DNA of 64,000 bases. Source: Clostridium sp. CAG:354_28_25 (GTDB lineage Bacteria; Bacillota; Clostridia; TANB77; CAG-508). A model generated the notes under the pieces. The model made no database searches, was not told the DNA's origin, and worked only from the letters and a program-made list of their open reading frames with translations. Shown in pieces: positions 8,501 through 16,423 of the stretch. Position 1 is the first letter of the stretch. Every line of letters begins with the position of its first letter. The translations under genes were made by a program, and so were the position numbers. The stretch spans positions 206,926 to 270,925 of the forward strand of contig MNRL01000014.1 in assembly GCA_001915925.1 (NCBI GenBank), in the 5' to 3' direction.

Positions 8501-8848
8501 ATGAGAGAAAGAAATTGGAAATTTAATGTCTATTTAAATACTGATGAGAAATCTATGTTACGAAAAAAAGCAGAAGCAACAGGACTAACAACATCTGCAC
8601 TTATTCGCTACTTAATTACCGATTTTAAACCTAAAGAAAAACCACCAGAAGAATTTTATGAATCACTAAACTCAATTAGAAAAATCGGTAATGTATTAAA
8701 TCAAATAGCAGTTAGAATGCATATGATTGGTTATGTAGAAGATGAAAAGAATTTAAGAAGAACTATTACTAACCTTAATAATATGATAATGAGTATTAAA
8801 GAATATTATTTATTACCTGATAAAACCGATAAAGACAATGCAAACTAG
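8501..8848 (+). CDS. mobC: MobC-like relaxosome accessory protein
   Basis: A 115-residue protein with an N-terminal ribbon-helix-helix-like segment (NWKFNVYLNTDEKSMLRKKAEATGLTTSALIRYLI) and a C-terminal MobC signature (SLNSIRKIGNVLNQIAVRMHMIG). MobC proteins bind oriT and help the relaxase melt and nick it. Normally a relaxase gene follows at once; here the next genes are the oppositely oriented cargo, so the relaxase is missing. Start chosen at 8501, 9 nt after AAAGG; longer frames upstream would run through the probable oriT. Confidence 0.87.
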   Translation: MRERNWKFNVYLNTDEKSMLRKKAEATGLTTSALIRYLITDFKPKEKPPEEFYESLNSIRKIGNVLNQIAVRMHMIGYVEDEKNLRRTITNLNNMIMSIKEYYLLPDKTDKDNAN

Positions 8849-8862
8849 CATTGTCTTTAAAA

Positions 8863-9495
8863 TTATTTATTAATATAATTGTATAGTTCCTTAAAATTAT
8901 TAAAATGTATTGTATCTTCAATTTTATTATATACTCCTATAAAATTCAAACCACAATTTAATGCGAATTTGTAATCAATAATAGAATCACCAATAACTAT
9001 TGAATCATTAGAGATGTCATCATTAAGTTCTTCTTGTATTAATTGAATAATTTTTTTGTCTGGCTTTTTAATATCATCTAACATATATTTTCTATGAAAT
9101 ATATAACAAAAATATTTAGTTAAATGATACTCTTCTAAAATATAATCAATCCATTTGGGACTAGAATTTGATACTAGGATTAATGGAATTTTGCTTTTTT
9201 TTATAAATTCAATTGTATCTTCATTTATATTAATTTCATTATTCTTATATTTTTTATAATATTCTTTGAATTCTACATCATTAAAATTTTGATACCATTT
9301 TTTATATTGTTCTTCATTAACTCCCAGTAATTCTAATCTTGTACTTCTATTTTTGAAATTAGGATTTTCATATATTTCAATTGGGTTAGAAACACAATTA
9401 AATTTTAACCATTCTAGCATTATAGATTTAATTCTATCTGAATCATTATGAATTGTTATAGTATCTTCCAAATCAATTAAAATATATTTACTCAA
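8863..9495 (-). CDS. HAD-superfamily hydrolase in the element cargo
   Basis: A 210-residue haloacid-dehalogenase fold protein. Motif I is LIDLEDT with nucleophile Asp8, but position 10 is Glu instead of the usual Asp. Motif II is LVSNSS (Ser110-112 region), motif III Lys near 143-147 (KKPDKK), and motif IV IGDSIIDYKFA with Asp170 and Asp174. The helical cap lies between about 15 and 90. By family it would remove a phosphate from a small metabolite. Its start overlaps the end of the fusion gene by 8 nt, so the two proteins are made together and probably act on the same pathway. Asp to Glu at the acid/base position is uncommon and may slow or redirect catalysis. Confidence 0.85.
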   Translation of the reverse strand: MSKYILIDLEDTITIHNDSDRIKSIMLEWLKFNCVSNPIEIYENPNFKNRSTRLELLGVNEEQYKKWYQNFNDVEFKEYYKKYKNNEININEDTIEFIKKSKIPLILVSNSSPKWIDYILEEYHLTKYFCYIFHRKYMLDDIKKPDKKIIQLIQEELNDDISNDSIVIGDSIIDYKFALNCGLNFIGVYNKIEDTIHFNNFKELYNYINK

Positions 9496-11692
9496 AATAC
9501 CCCTCCTGTATCTTTCTGCCTATTGTACAGCCAACGTTGTATTTTCGTAATTTCAGCATTTCTTCCTTTGAACTAATTCCGCCAACACAATTAAATTTAT
9601 TTTTAGTAATTTTTGAATACTTTATTGCATTATCTACATCTCCACCATGAGCTTTACCATCATGTTCAACAGAAACATAGTTAAATTCTGAACAATATGG
9701 CTCAAAAATTTTTATTTTTTCTGATATATTGACAATCTTATTTGTCCTTCTATCTATACTATCTAAACCTACAATGATTCTTTCTGGATTAAAGCCTCTT
9801 AATAATTCTGGCGTTGCATGCGTACCGATTATAACTTTATCGGCGCCCATATCTAATAACATTTGAATTTCTTCGCGTTTTCTAATTCCTCCACCAACAC
9901 GCACTTTTTTAATTTTTAAAATTTTGCTTATTATTTCTAGGCTTTGACTTTCCCCATAAAATCTATCTAAATCAATTATATTAACTTTGGGATAATCTCT
10001 AATTATACTAATGGCTTTCTCAATTGAATAATCTTCTAGATACCTTATTTTTTTATTCATTATATCCATACTCAATACAAAATTAGAATCATAATTTATT
10101 ATTGATTTAATGAATATGTTATTTATTTCACAAATCGTTTTTCCTCTATTATATAGTAATTCAATGTCACTCAAAAAATCATGTTGAAATCCATACTTTT
10201 TAAGAATTTTAGTGTAATTAAATGGATTATTACAAAGTATATTAACTATATCATCAGTTATAGTATGATGTCTTGTTGAAACATAACTTTTATAGTCTAA
10301 AATATCCAAAATAGAAAAATCATGATTTTTTTCCATATATTCATAGCTTATTTCTAATGACCCAATTTTACAAGATATATTATTTTTGTTGAATAGTTCT
10401 TTTAATATAACTAGTGTTAATCCAGTACCTATATTTCCATCTATAATCTGTACTTCATTAGGAAATGACTTATTACTTGTAATATCAAATAAATTTAATG
10501 TTTTTTCATCATAAATATTCTTCATATTTTGATCATGCACTCCAAATTTAACATAAGAATAATCTGTACCATGTAGAGCTTTGAAAAACGGTCCAATTAA
10601 AATAGCTGAATAAAGAGGACATACTACATGATTACAGTCAGTAATATTATTAATGGTTTTATATAGTAGCATTTTATGATCAGCCTCAATTAATCTGTTT
10701 TCCGGATAAATATCATTTTTTATATGCTTTAATGAATAATTGGGAGTATCTATGATTTTATTTTGAATACAAGAAATAATATTTTTTACATCTTCTTCCA
10801 TACATTTTTGTGAAATATCGATATTATTTTCTTCACTTAATAAAGATTTTTTATAATCTTCATAAAATACTCTATAACTTGCATTTAACATATATTCACA
10901 TACAACAAAAGCTTTCTTTATTTCTAAAGGAAATAACTTTTTTAAATTTTCCCTAAAATCAACAAGTTCATTATATGTTTTCTTTTTATAATATTCCTTT
11001 GATCTACTAATATATATATCATTATCAATTTTACTAACTAAATTATCAAGTTTTAAATTATCTGATAATTTTATTAATCCTAAATAATCAAAATCATCTT
11101 CACATATTAATTCATCATTTTCTTCAATTATTCTCTTAGACTTAATATTAATAGCTTCAAAATTTTCTTTATTAGCCCAAATTAGATGATTTAGGCAATG
11201 CTTTACTTTTTCTTTTTTTAGTTTTTCAGTATTAGGTGTAATGTCAAGTGTTCTATAAAATAGCTCTAATAAGTTTTTATCATTAATTATATGAATTTCT
11301 ACCGCGCTAAAATCGACTTCAGGAATATCATATTTACTACACGAAAAATCAATAAAATAGATTTCACCATTACAGTATATAATATTTTCCTTGTGTAAAT
11401 CTCCATGAACAAAAACTTTTCCATCTTTAATGTTAGAATGTAATTTTTTTATAGCATTTGCCAATTTAACTATTATAACTTCATCTATTTGTACTTCATT
11501 TAGTGTTTTACCATTTAATTTTTCCATAATAATAGTATTATTTTTATCATCAAAATTAATAGTTTTAGGAATATTTTGTTTTAACAAATTATAGGCATAT
11601 TTTTCATTTTTATACATTTCCTTACTTTCTTTTACTACTTTTACAATACTATTATCATATTCAAAAATATCATTTATTTTTCTAATTCCCAT
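9488..11692 (-). CDS. Three-domain fusion: kinase-like / phosphoribosyltransferase-like / HisA-like
   Basis: A 734-residue cytosolic protein with three recognisable parts. Residues 1-150 resemble aminoglycoside-phosphotransferase or Bud32-type small kinases: catalytic loop HGDLHKEN (96-103) and metal-binding IDFS (114-117). Residues about 200-335 are helical and unassigned. Residues about 335-480 contain a type-I phosphoribosyltransferase PRPP loop, VQIIDGNIGTGLTL (414-427). Residues about 537-734 form a HisA-like TIM barrel: catalytic-type Asp543 (LSMDI), VRVGGGIR (597-604), IVGLDSID (640-647, Asp644 and Asp647), HDG (677-679) and VGGIS (703-707). HisA performs an Amadori rearrangement of a phosphoribosylamine. 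The set suggests a phosphoribosyl-based biosynthesis or modification, finished by the overlapping HAD protein. GGAGG precedes the ATG by 6 nt. The exact function is unknown. Confidence 0.8.
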   Translation of the reverse strand: MGIRKINDIFEYDNSIVKVVKESKEMYKNEKYAYNLLKQNIPKTINFDDKNNTIIMEKLNGKTLNEVQIDEVIIVKLANAIKKLHSNIKDGKVFVHGDLHKENIIYCNGEIYFIDFSCSKYDIPEVDFSAVEIHIINDKNLLELFYRTLDITPNTEKLKKEKVKHCLNHLIWANKENFEAINIKSKRIIEENDELICEDDFDYLGLIKLSDNLKLDNLVSKIDNDIYISRSKEYYKKKTYNELVDFRENLKKLFPLEIKKAFVVCEYMLNASYRVFYEDYKKSLLSEENNIDISQKCMEEDVKNIISCIQNKIIDTPNYSLKHIKNDIYPENRLIEADHKMLLYKTINNITDCNHVVCPLYSAILIGPFFKALHGTDYSYVKFGVHDQNMKNIYDEKTLNLFDITSNKSFPNEVQIIDGNIGTGLTLVILKELFNKNNISCKIGSLEISYEYMEKNHDFSILDILDYKSYVSTRHHTITDDIVNILCNNPFNYTKILKKYGFQHDFLSDIELLYNRGKTICEINNIFIKSIINYDSNFVLSMDIMNKKIRYLEDYSIEKAISIIRDYPKVNIIDLDRFYGESQSLEIISKILKIKKVRVGGGIRKREEIQMLLDMGADKVIIGTHATPELLRGFNPERIIVGLDSIDRRTNKIVNISEKIKIFEPYCSEFNYVSVEHDGKAHGGDVDNAIKYSKITKNKFNCVGGISSKEEMLKLRKYNVGCTIGRKIQEGYFE

Positions 11693-11809
11693 AAATATCC
11701 TCCGAGTTTTTTGTCGAAATATATTTTATCATAAATCTTATTTTTTTTATATACTCCCATTGAAATTTAATACTAATTCATATATAATAATTTTAGAAAG
11801 AGAATAAAG

Positions 11810-11838
11810 TTCGTAACTTGTATGTGATTCGCTCCATT
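11810..11838. other. attR of the tRNA-Gly element
   Basis: Right junction: arm GTTCGTAACTTG, ten bases, then the core GCTCCATT. The arm is the inverted counterpart (11 of 12) of the one at attL. Directly to its right lies an orphan terminator that would have followed the tRNA-Gly before insertion. Confidence 0.75.
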
Positions 11839-11842
11839 AATT

Positions 11843-11874
11843 AGCAACAGCTGGCTTAGGTTGTTGCTTTTTTC
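11843..11874 (+). terminator. Displaced terminator of the tRNA-Gly operon
   Basis: Stem AGCAACA / TGTTGCT with an 11-nt loop and a TTTTTTC tract. No plus-strand gene lies immediately upstream now; before the insertion it would have stood a few bases after the second tRNA-Gly. Confidence 0.8.
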
Positions 11875-11902
11875 TTTATTTAAAGTTATAATATATTTAC
11901 TC

Positions 11903-11976
11903 GCGGGTATATTTTAATGGTAGAATTTCGTGCTTCCGACCCGAAGGTGTGGGTTCGATTCCCACTACCCGCTCCA
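11903..11976 (+). tRNA. Divergent tRNA-Gly (anticodon TCC)
   Basis: A 74-nt cloverleaf with encoded CCA: acceptor GCGGGTA/TACCCGC, T-arm GTGGG/CCCAC with TTCGATT loop, and anticodon loop CTTCCGA carrying TCC. It differs strongly from the two copies at 5123 and 5229. The anticodon stem TCGTG/CCCGA has a T-C mismatch at the fourth pair and the D-stem has a T-T pair, and position 37 is G instead of A. It could be a weakly translating or non-translational tRNA-Gly. Confidence 0.85.
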
Positions 11977-12012
11977 AAAAAACTCAATCTTTTTAAGATT
12001 GAGTTTTTTATT
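11977..12012. terminator. Bidirectional terminator between tRNA-Gly and the UDG-like gene
   Basis: Stem AAACTCAATCTT / AAGATTGAGTTT with flanking A and T runs on both sides (AAAAAA before, TTTTTTA after). It can end the plus-strand tRNA transcript and the minus-strand gene that stops at 12016. Confidence 0.88.
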
Positions 12013-12015
12013 TTC

Positions 12016-12666
12016 TTATTTATTTTGATTAATAATCCACTTAATATCTTCTATTGATTTATCTATATTAAATCTTCCATTTCCAACTGGATAAAAAACT
12101 GAATAAAATTTATATTCTTTTCCGTTTACTTTTTGAGTAAAACATTTTTTCCTTACCTGTGAAACTGCTATCTTTTCGTCTAGCACAATCGAACTAACTT
12201 GATTTCCAAATAAAACAATATTCTTGGGTTTTACTATATTTATTTCTTGTTTAAATAATTCCAAATACTCTTTGTATACAGAATCAGGTAATGGTCTAGC
12301 ATCTACTTGTGTGCATTTAGCCAAATTTGTTATGAAATATTTATGTCTATTAACATCATCATAGACTTCTTCTGCAAATTCTTTTGTCCAATCTGTTCCT
12401 TTAATAGTTTTTATTTTATTATAAATATCTTTATATAATAAATCTAAGTTATAAAACAAATCCCATATATTCTTTGTACCAATCCAAGGAGACTTTATCC
12501 CTTTCCATTCTTTAGATGAAGCTATGTTTCTCTTTGTTGGATTCATAAACACAAAACATATATCTGGGTTATTACTACATCCTCCATTATATATAGAATC
12601 TAAATTTTTATCTCCATATTTTATTTGCAATTTATCATATTCTTTTTCTAATTGTTTTAAGTTCAT
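12016..12666 (-). CDS. Uracil-DNA-glycosylase-superfamily-like protein
   Basis: A 216-residue protein that resembles family 4/5 uracil-DNA glycosylases: ICFVFMNPTKRN in place of the first catalytic motif, KYFITNLAKCTQ (compare TNVVKC), PKNIVLFGNQVSSIVL, and a C-terminal YSVFYPVGNGRFN where active enzymes usually have a HPS motif. The iron-sulfur cysteines of family 4 are not evident (only scattered Cys). It may be a diverged nucleobase-binding or DNA-repair protein without normal glycosylase chemistry. Start set at 12666, where AAAGGAG precedes the ATG by 7 nt; the upstream ATG has no such site. It lies just outside the tRNA-Gly element. Confidence 0.65.
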   Translation of the reverse strand: MNLKQLEKEYDKLQIKYGDKNLDSIYNGGCSNNPDICFVFMNPTKRNIASSKEWKGIKSPWIGTKNIWDLFYNLDLLYKDIYNKIKTIKGTDWTKEFAEEVYDDVNRHKYFITNLAKCTQVDARPLPDSVYKEYLELFKQEINIVKPKNIVLFGNQVSSIVLDEKIAVSQVRKKCFTQKVNGKEYKFYSVFYPVGNGRFNIDKSIEDIKWIINQNK

Positions 12667-12696
12667 ATTTTTTCTCCTTTGGAAATATTTTAGCAT

Positions 12697-12737
12697 AAAG
12701 CTGCTGTTAAAATCTACAATTTTATAACAGCAGCTTT
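12697..12737 (-). terminator. Stem-loop after the YgjP-like gene
   Basis: A 13-bp perfect inverted repeat, AAAGCTGCTGTTA and TAACAGCAGCTTT, begins a few bases after the stop at 12745. The following T run on the minus strand is weak, but the stem is strong and well placed. Confidence 0.65.
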
Positions 12738-12744
12738 AGTTTGA

Positions 12745-13422
12745 TTAAAATTTGTATTCTCCTAATATTTCATCATATTTTTCGTATTTAGGAAAATAAT
12801 TTTGTAATAATTTATAAAAACTTTTTGCATGTGTTTTATATTTTAAATGGCATAACTCATGTATTACTATATATCTTATGCAATTTTCATCTAATTCCAT
12901 TATTTTTGAATTAATATAAATTTCTTTTTTATCAAAATCAAATTTAGCCATTTCTTTTGAATTTTGAATAATGCTATAATCTTCTGGAACTAAACCAGTC
13001 TCGATTCTAATTTCTTCAAAAACATTTTCTAAATGTCTTTCTGCTAATTTTGCATACATCTTATTTAAAATAACATCTATTATTTTTTTGTTATTTCTTC
13101 CTTTTAATTTTGCTGGTAGTTTTATTTCTATATAATTATTGTTTAAATTTAATTCTGGAGTCTTGATGTTTGCATATATAACTTTTACTGCATAATTAAT
13201 TCCCAATATTTTTGCACTATTGTATAATGATACTTCTTCCATTTCATTTAACTTCTTTATGATCCAGTTTTTGTTTTCTTTTATAGCATCTTGTATTCTT
13301 TGTTTAGAAAAATACCAAGGAGCTTTTACTACTACTTCTCCGTTATTTACTAAGATAGCGAAATCTCCAAATATAGCTTTATCTATTGTATATGATATAA
13401 CATTTTCTTTAACTTTTTTCAT
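12745..13422 (-). CDS. YgjP/M48-type zinc metallopeptidase domain protein
   Basis: A 225-residue soluble protein of the YgjP-like (DUF45) metallopeptidase group. The zinc motif HELCHLKYKTHAKSFY lies near residues 189-204, giving HExxH (His-Glu-Leu-Cys-His) and a downstream His typical of this family. The N-terminal half has the beta-rich YgjP pattern (FAILVNNGEVVVKAPWYFSKQRIQDAIKENKNWI). Substrates of the family are not well known; a link to DNA-protein crosslink repair has been proposed for related SprT-like proteins. AGGAGG stands 7 nt before the start. It forms a single-gene unit. Confidence 0.8.
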   Translation of the reverse strand: MKKVKENVISYTIDKAIFGDFAILVNNGEVVVKAPWYFSKQRIQDAIKENKNWIIKKLNEMEEVSLYNSAKILGINYAVKVIYANIKTPELNLNNNYIEIKLPAKLKGRNNKKIIDVILNKMYAKLAERHLENVFEEIRIETGLVPEDYSIIQNSKEMAKFDFDKKEIYINSKIMELDENCIRYIVIHELCHLKYKTHAKSFYKLLQNYFPKYEKYDEILGEYKF

Positions 13423-13530
13423 AATAAACCTCCTTAATATTTTCTCGAACTCTTGTTTGCTTTTGTTGAATGTATTTTATATTCTTAAATAAATTTTGTC
13501 AATAGTTTTTTCGAAATTTTGTTCGGTTTT

Positions 13531-13577
13531 TTATGAAAAATTTTATCCCTTCGTAAAATGGCTCTACAAAGGGATTT
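13531..13577 (-). terminator. Terminator after tRNA-Gln
   Basis: On the minus strand ATCCCTT and AAGGGAT pair across a 16-nt loop and are followed by AAAATTTTT, just downstream of the tRNA-Gln CCA end. Confidence 0.65.
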
Positions 13578-13580
13578 TTA

Positions 13581-13655
13581 TGGTTCGGGTAGTTAGATTC
13601 GAACTAACGATCGTAGGGTCAGAGCCTACTGCCTTACCGCTTGGCCATACCCGAA
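13581..13655 (-). tRNA. tRNA-Gln (anticodon CTG)
   Basis: A 75-nt cloverleaf with encoded CCA: acceptor TTCGGGT/ACCCGAA, D-arm with AAGCGGTAAGGC, anticodon stem GTAGG/CCTAC enclosing CTCTGAC (anticodon CTG, reads CAG), T-arm with TTCGAATC. A CTG anticodon is less common than TTG in low-GC Clostridia; the TTG species should be elsewhere. Confidence 0.93.
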
Positions 13656-13659
13656 TATA

Positions 13660-13693
13660 AGGCTAGATATATAATAATATATATCTAGCTTTT
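13660..13693. terminator. Long AT-rich hairpin between plsC and tRNA-Gln
   Basis: A 13-14 bp stem, GCTAGATATATA with its complement TATATATCTAGC, lies between the plsC stop and the tRNA-Gln 5' end. A T7 run follows it only on the plus side; on the minus side the tail is CCTTATATT. It probably ends the plsC transcript or acts as a processing site for the tRNA. Confidence 0.5.
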
Positions 13694-13699
13694 TTTCAA

Positions 13700-14296
13700 C
13701 TATTTCTTTTTAATTTCTTGTTCTAAATCATAAATTATATTTATCATCTTTTTCGAATATTCTCGTATTTTTTCTTTATCATCCTTTATATCTGTAGGTA
13801 TTTCTATTATATCACCTATCACTACATAAACTTTTTGAAAAAGATGTGGTCTTCTTGTAATAAATACTGGTAATATTGGTACTCCACTTTCTGCGGCAAA
13901 ATATACTGCACCATTTTTTACTTTCTTTCTTAACTCTTCTTTTTTCTTTAATATTCCACCTTCTGGAAACATTAAAAGTTTGGAGTTTTCCTCTAGATTT
14001 AAACATTCTATAGCATGAAGAGTACTTTTTACATCTCTTTTTTCTCTGTTAACTGGAAATACTCTATATCTTCTAAATAATTTTGCTAAAAGTTTATTCT
14101 TAAAAATCTCAGACTTTGCCATTATAGACAAATTATCTACTATCGGAAATATAAATGTTGGGTCTAATACATTTGAATGATTTGGACATATAATGTATTT
14201 CTTCTTATTATCTATCTTTTCTAAACCTATATATCTAACCCTATATATAAAATGACAACAAAGTCCTTTTACTAATGTCTTCATTATTTTGTACAT
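13700..14296 (-). CDS. plsC: 1-acyl-sn-glycerol-3-phosphate acyltransferase
   Basis: A 198-residue acyltransferase with the family motifs in order: NHSNVLDP (the HX4D catalytic pair), FPVNREKRD (substrate-binding arginine region), FPEGG and a proline-rich VPILPVFI. It transfers a second acyl chain to lysophosphatidic acid to give phosphatidic acid at the inner membrane face, which CdsA (51015) then activates. The protein begins close to a hydrophobic patch (LVKGLCCHFIYRVRYIGL) that would associate with the membrane. It directly follows the penicillin-binding protein gene with 29 nt between them, so both may be on one transcript. Confidence 0.92.
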   Translation of the reverse strand: MYKIMKTLVKGLCCHFIYRVRYIGLEKIDNKKKYIICPNHSNVLDPTFIFPIVDNLSIMAKSEIFKNKLLAKLFRRYRVFPVNREKRDVKSTLHAIECLNLEENSKLLMFPEGGILKKKEELRKKVKNGAVYFAAESGVPILPVFITRRPHLFQKVYVVIGDIIEIPTDIKDDKEKIREYSKKMINIIYDLEQEIKKK

Positions 14297-14325
14297 ATAA
14301 AATATCTCCTCTTTTTATAAAATGT

Positions 14326-16341
14326 TTATTTAAATATTTGTGTTACTTTAGGAAATAGATAATGACTTCCTCCTACTGAATTTGCATCTTCTACCATACT
14401 TACTACCACTAATTGCTTAGCTGCTGTTTCATCAGCTGTAAATGCATTAAACCAACCAATAACCTCTCCTTCTTCATCTTTACTTTTCTTTAATTCTGCT
14501 GTTCCTGTTTTAGCACCAATTGTTAAACCTTCTATTTTTGCATCATGCGCTGTTCCATTTGGATTTTCAACAACTTGTATTAAATCTTCTTTTATTGTAT
14601 TTGCTGCCTCTTCTGATATAGCATTTTCTTTTAAATATTCTGGCTGTTTATTTTCTTCATAAATTATTGTAGGTTTTATCATATTTCCATTATTTATAAA
14701 TGCAGAATATATTGATGCCATATGTATTGGATTTACCAAGATTTGTCCTTGACCATATCCACTATCTGCAAGCTGTACTTCATCATCTATTTTTCCATCT
14801 GTATCATATGTTGATTTTGATGTAGAAAGTTCAAAACTTATATCTTCATTAAATCCCAACTTATTAAGACCTTCCATAAAAGCATCATATCCTATTTTTA
14901 AAGCTGCTTTGGCAAAATATATATTATCTGATCTTATTAACGCATTTTGCATATTTGCAGGTTCATTATATGGAGTTAATGTTGTTACCATGTAATTTCC
15001 CCAGCTAGAATCTTTTTGCCAACTAAGCCCACTTCTTCCAAAATCCTCGTTAGGATTAATCTTTCCTTCTGTTATTCCGATTGCTCCTGTTACTGGCTTA
15101 AAAGTTGAACCTGGTGACCACGTTCCAGTAAATCTATTTAACAATGGCTTGTTTTCATCTTGATTTAACGAATTCCATTCATCTGTACTCATTCCTAAAA
15201 CAAAATCATTAGAATCATATGATGGTGTACTTACTAGTGCTAAAATTTCACCTGTTTTTGAATCCATTGCTACATATGCTCCCTTATTTTCTTCTAGGCT
15301 ATCATAAACTTGCTTTTGCGTAGTAGCATCTATTGTTAATTTTACATCTTTACCATTTTCTAGCTCTTGCTTTGCTATTGTTTTTACTTTATCTCCATCT
15401 TCATTTTCTATATAAATTTCTTTTCCATCTTTTCCTCTTAATGTGTCTTCATATGCTTTTTCTATTCCAGCTTTACCTATTAAACTATTACTGTTATATC
15501 CTTTTCCTGCATTTGCTTCTAATTCTTCTGCACTTATTGCTTGTACATATCCTATTAACTGAGATGCTTCTCTTCCTAAAGTATATACTCTTGAACTTTC
15601 TGTAGTAATTTTTACTCCAGGAATTGTTAGTACTTGCTCTTTTATTTGAGATTCTGTTGTTGCTACATTTTTTATTGGAACAAAAGTATCGTCTTTAACA
15701 TATGACATGTTTAATTTATTGTTTATCGAATCTACAGACACTCCTAAAATAGTTGATAATTTCTGTATATCTTCATCTTTATTAGCACTCATCTTACCTG
15801 GTACAAGTCCTATTGATGAGATATTTCCCTTACCTGCTAATAAAACATTATTTCTATCATATATATTCCCACGTTCTGCCTCTAATGTTTTTACTCTTAT
15901 CTTATCATTATCACCTAATTCTGGAAAAATCATACTGTTTGACCAATTTAGTTTATATTCTTTATCTTCTTTTACAAGTGTTACTGTATTTGTAAAACTA
16001 ACCTCTCCTGCAGAAGTATTCATTTTTTGTGTATATGTAATTTTCTCTCCATCATCAGCTTTTTCTATATTTGTAATTTCCGTTGATAAATTTGTCATAT
16101 CTATCCCACTATATATTGAATCATTTTTATTTACAAATGTATCTTTCGCTGTTTTATCCTTACTTGATGAACTTATTAACTCATATGCTTCTTCATATTT
16201 TTGTTCACCTATTTTTGAGAAGTAATTATTTAATGCATCTTCTGGTTTTTCTGACTTATTTAGCATGAAAAATGCCACTATTGCTACAATTACAATTACT
16301 AATATTATTAACGTCCCTATTAATACCTTTTTATTTTTCAT
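14326..16341 (-). CDS. Class B penicillin-binding protein with MecA_N-like domain
   Basis: A 671-residue membrane-anchored transpeptidase. Residues 8-26 are the single membrane anchor. Residues 33-140 form an NTF2-like domain as in MecA and PBP5-type low-affinity enzymes (EDALNNYFSKIGEQKYEEAYELI). The dimerization domain follows (RGNIYDRNNVLLA at 157-169). The catalytic domain has S412-T-F-K415 (SPGSTFKP), S471-D-N (IRSDN) and K611-T-G-T. It cross-links peptidoglycan stems outside the membrane. Domain order matches class B enzymes that react slowly with beta-lactams, but resistance cannot be read from sequence. GAAAGGAGGGGG precedes the start. Confidence 0.92.
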   Translation of the reverse strand: MKNKKVLIGTLIILVIVIVAIVAFFMLNKSEKPEDALNNYFSKIGEQKYEEAYELISSSSKDKTAKDTFVNKNDSIYSGIDMTNLSTEITNIEKADDGEKITYTQKMNTSAGEVSFTNTVTLVKEDKEYKLNWSNSMIFPELGDNDKIRVKTLEAERGNIYDRNNVLLAGKGNISSIGLVPGKMSANKDEDIQKLSTILGVSVDSINNKLNMSYVKDDTFVPIKNVATTESQIKEQVLTIPGVKITTESSRVYTLGREASQLIGYVQAISAEELEANAGKGYNSNSLIGKAGIEKAYEDTLRGKDGKEIYIENEDGDKVKTIAKQELENGKDVKLTIDATTQKQVYDSLEENKGAYVAMDSKTGEILALVSTPSYDSNDFVLGMSTDEWNSLNQDENKPLLNRFTGTWSPGSTFKPVTGAIGITEGKINPNEDFGRSGLSWQKDSSWGNYMVTTLTPYNEPANMQNALIRSDNIYFAKAALKIGYDAFMEGLNKLGFNEDISFELSTSKSTYDTDGKIDDEVQLADSGYGQGQILVNPIHMASIYSAFINNGNMIKPTIIYEENKQPEYLKENAISEEAANTIKEDLIQVVENPNGTAHDAKIEGLTIGAKTGTAELKKSKDEEGEVIGWFNAFTADETAAKQLVVVSMVEDANSVGGSHYLFPKVTQIFK

Positions 16342-16380
16342 ATACTCCCCCTCCTTTCGGTATAATATCTCATTTTTTTA

Positions 16381-16418
16381 CAAAAGTAAATAGAGTCATT
16401 ATTTAAATGACTCTACTT
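16381..16418 (-). terminator. Terminator after the ABC transporter gene
   Basis: Stem AAAGTAGAGTCAT / ATGACTCTATTT-like with a short AT loop, starting 5 nt after the stop at 16424, then ACTTTTGT on the minus strand. It separates the ABC gene from the PBP gene. Confidence 0.75.
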
Positions 16419-16423
16419 TTAGT

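Noticed and set aside
11903..11976. Third tRNA-Gly as a duplicated attachment site of the element
   Set aside because: It differs at many positions from the target tRNA and lies outside the right junction; the true repeat is the 8-bp core at 11831.
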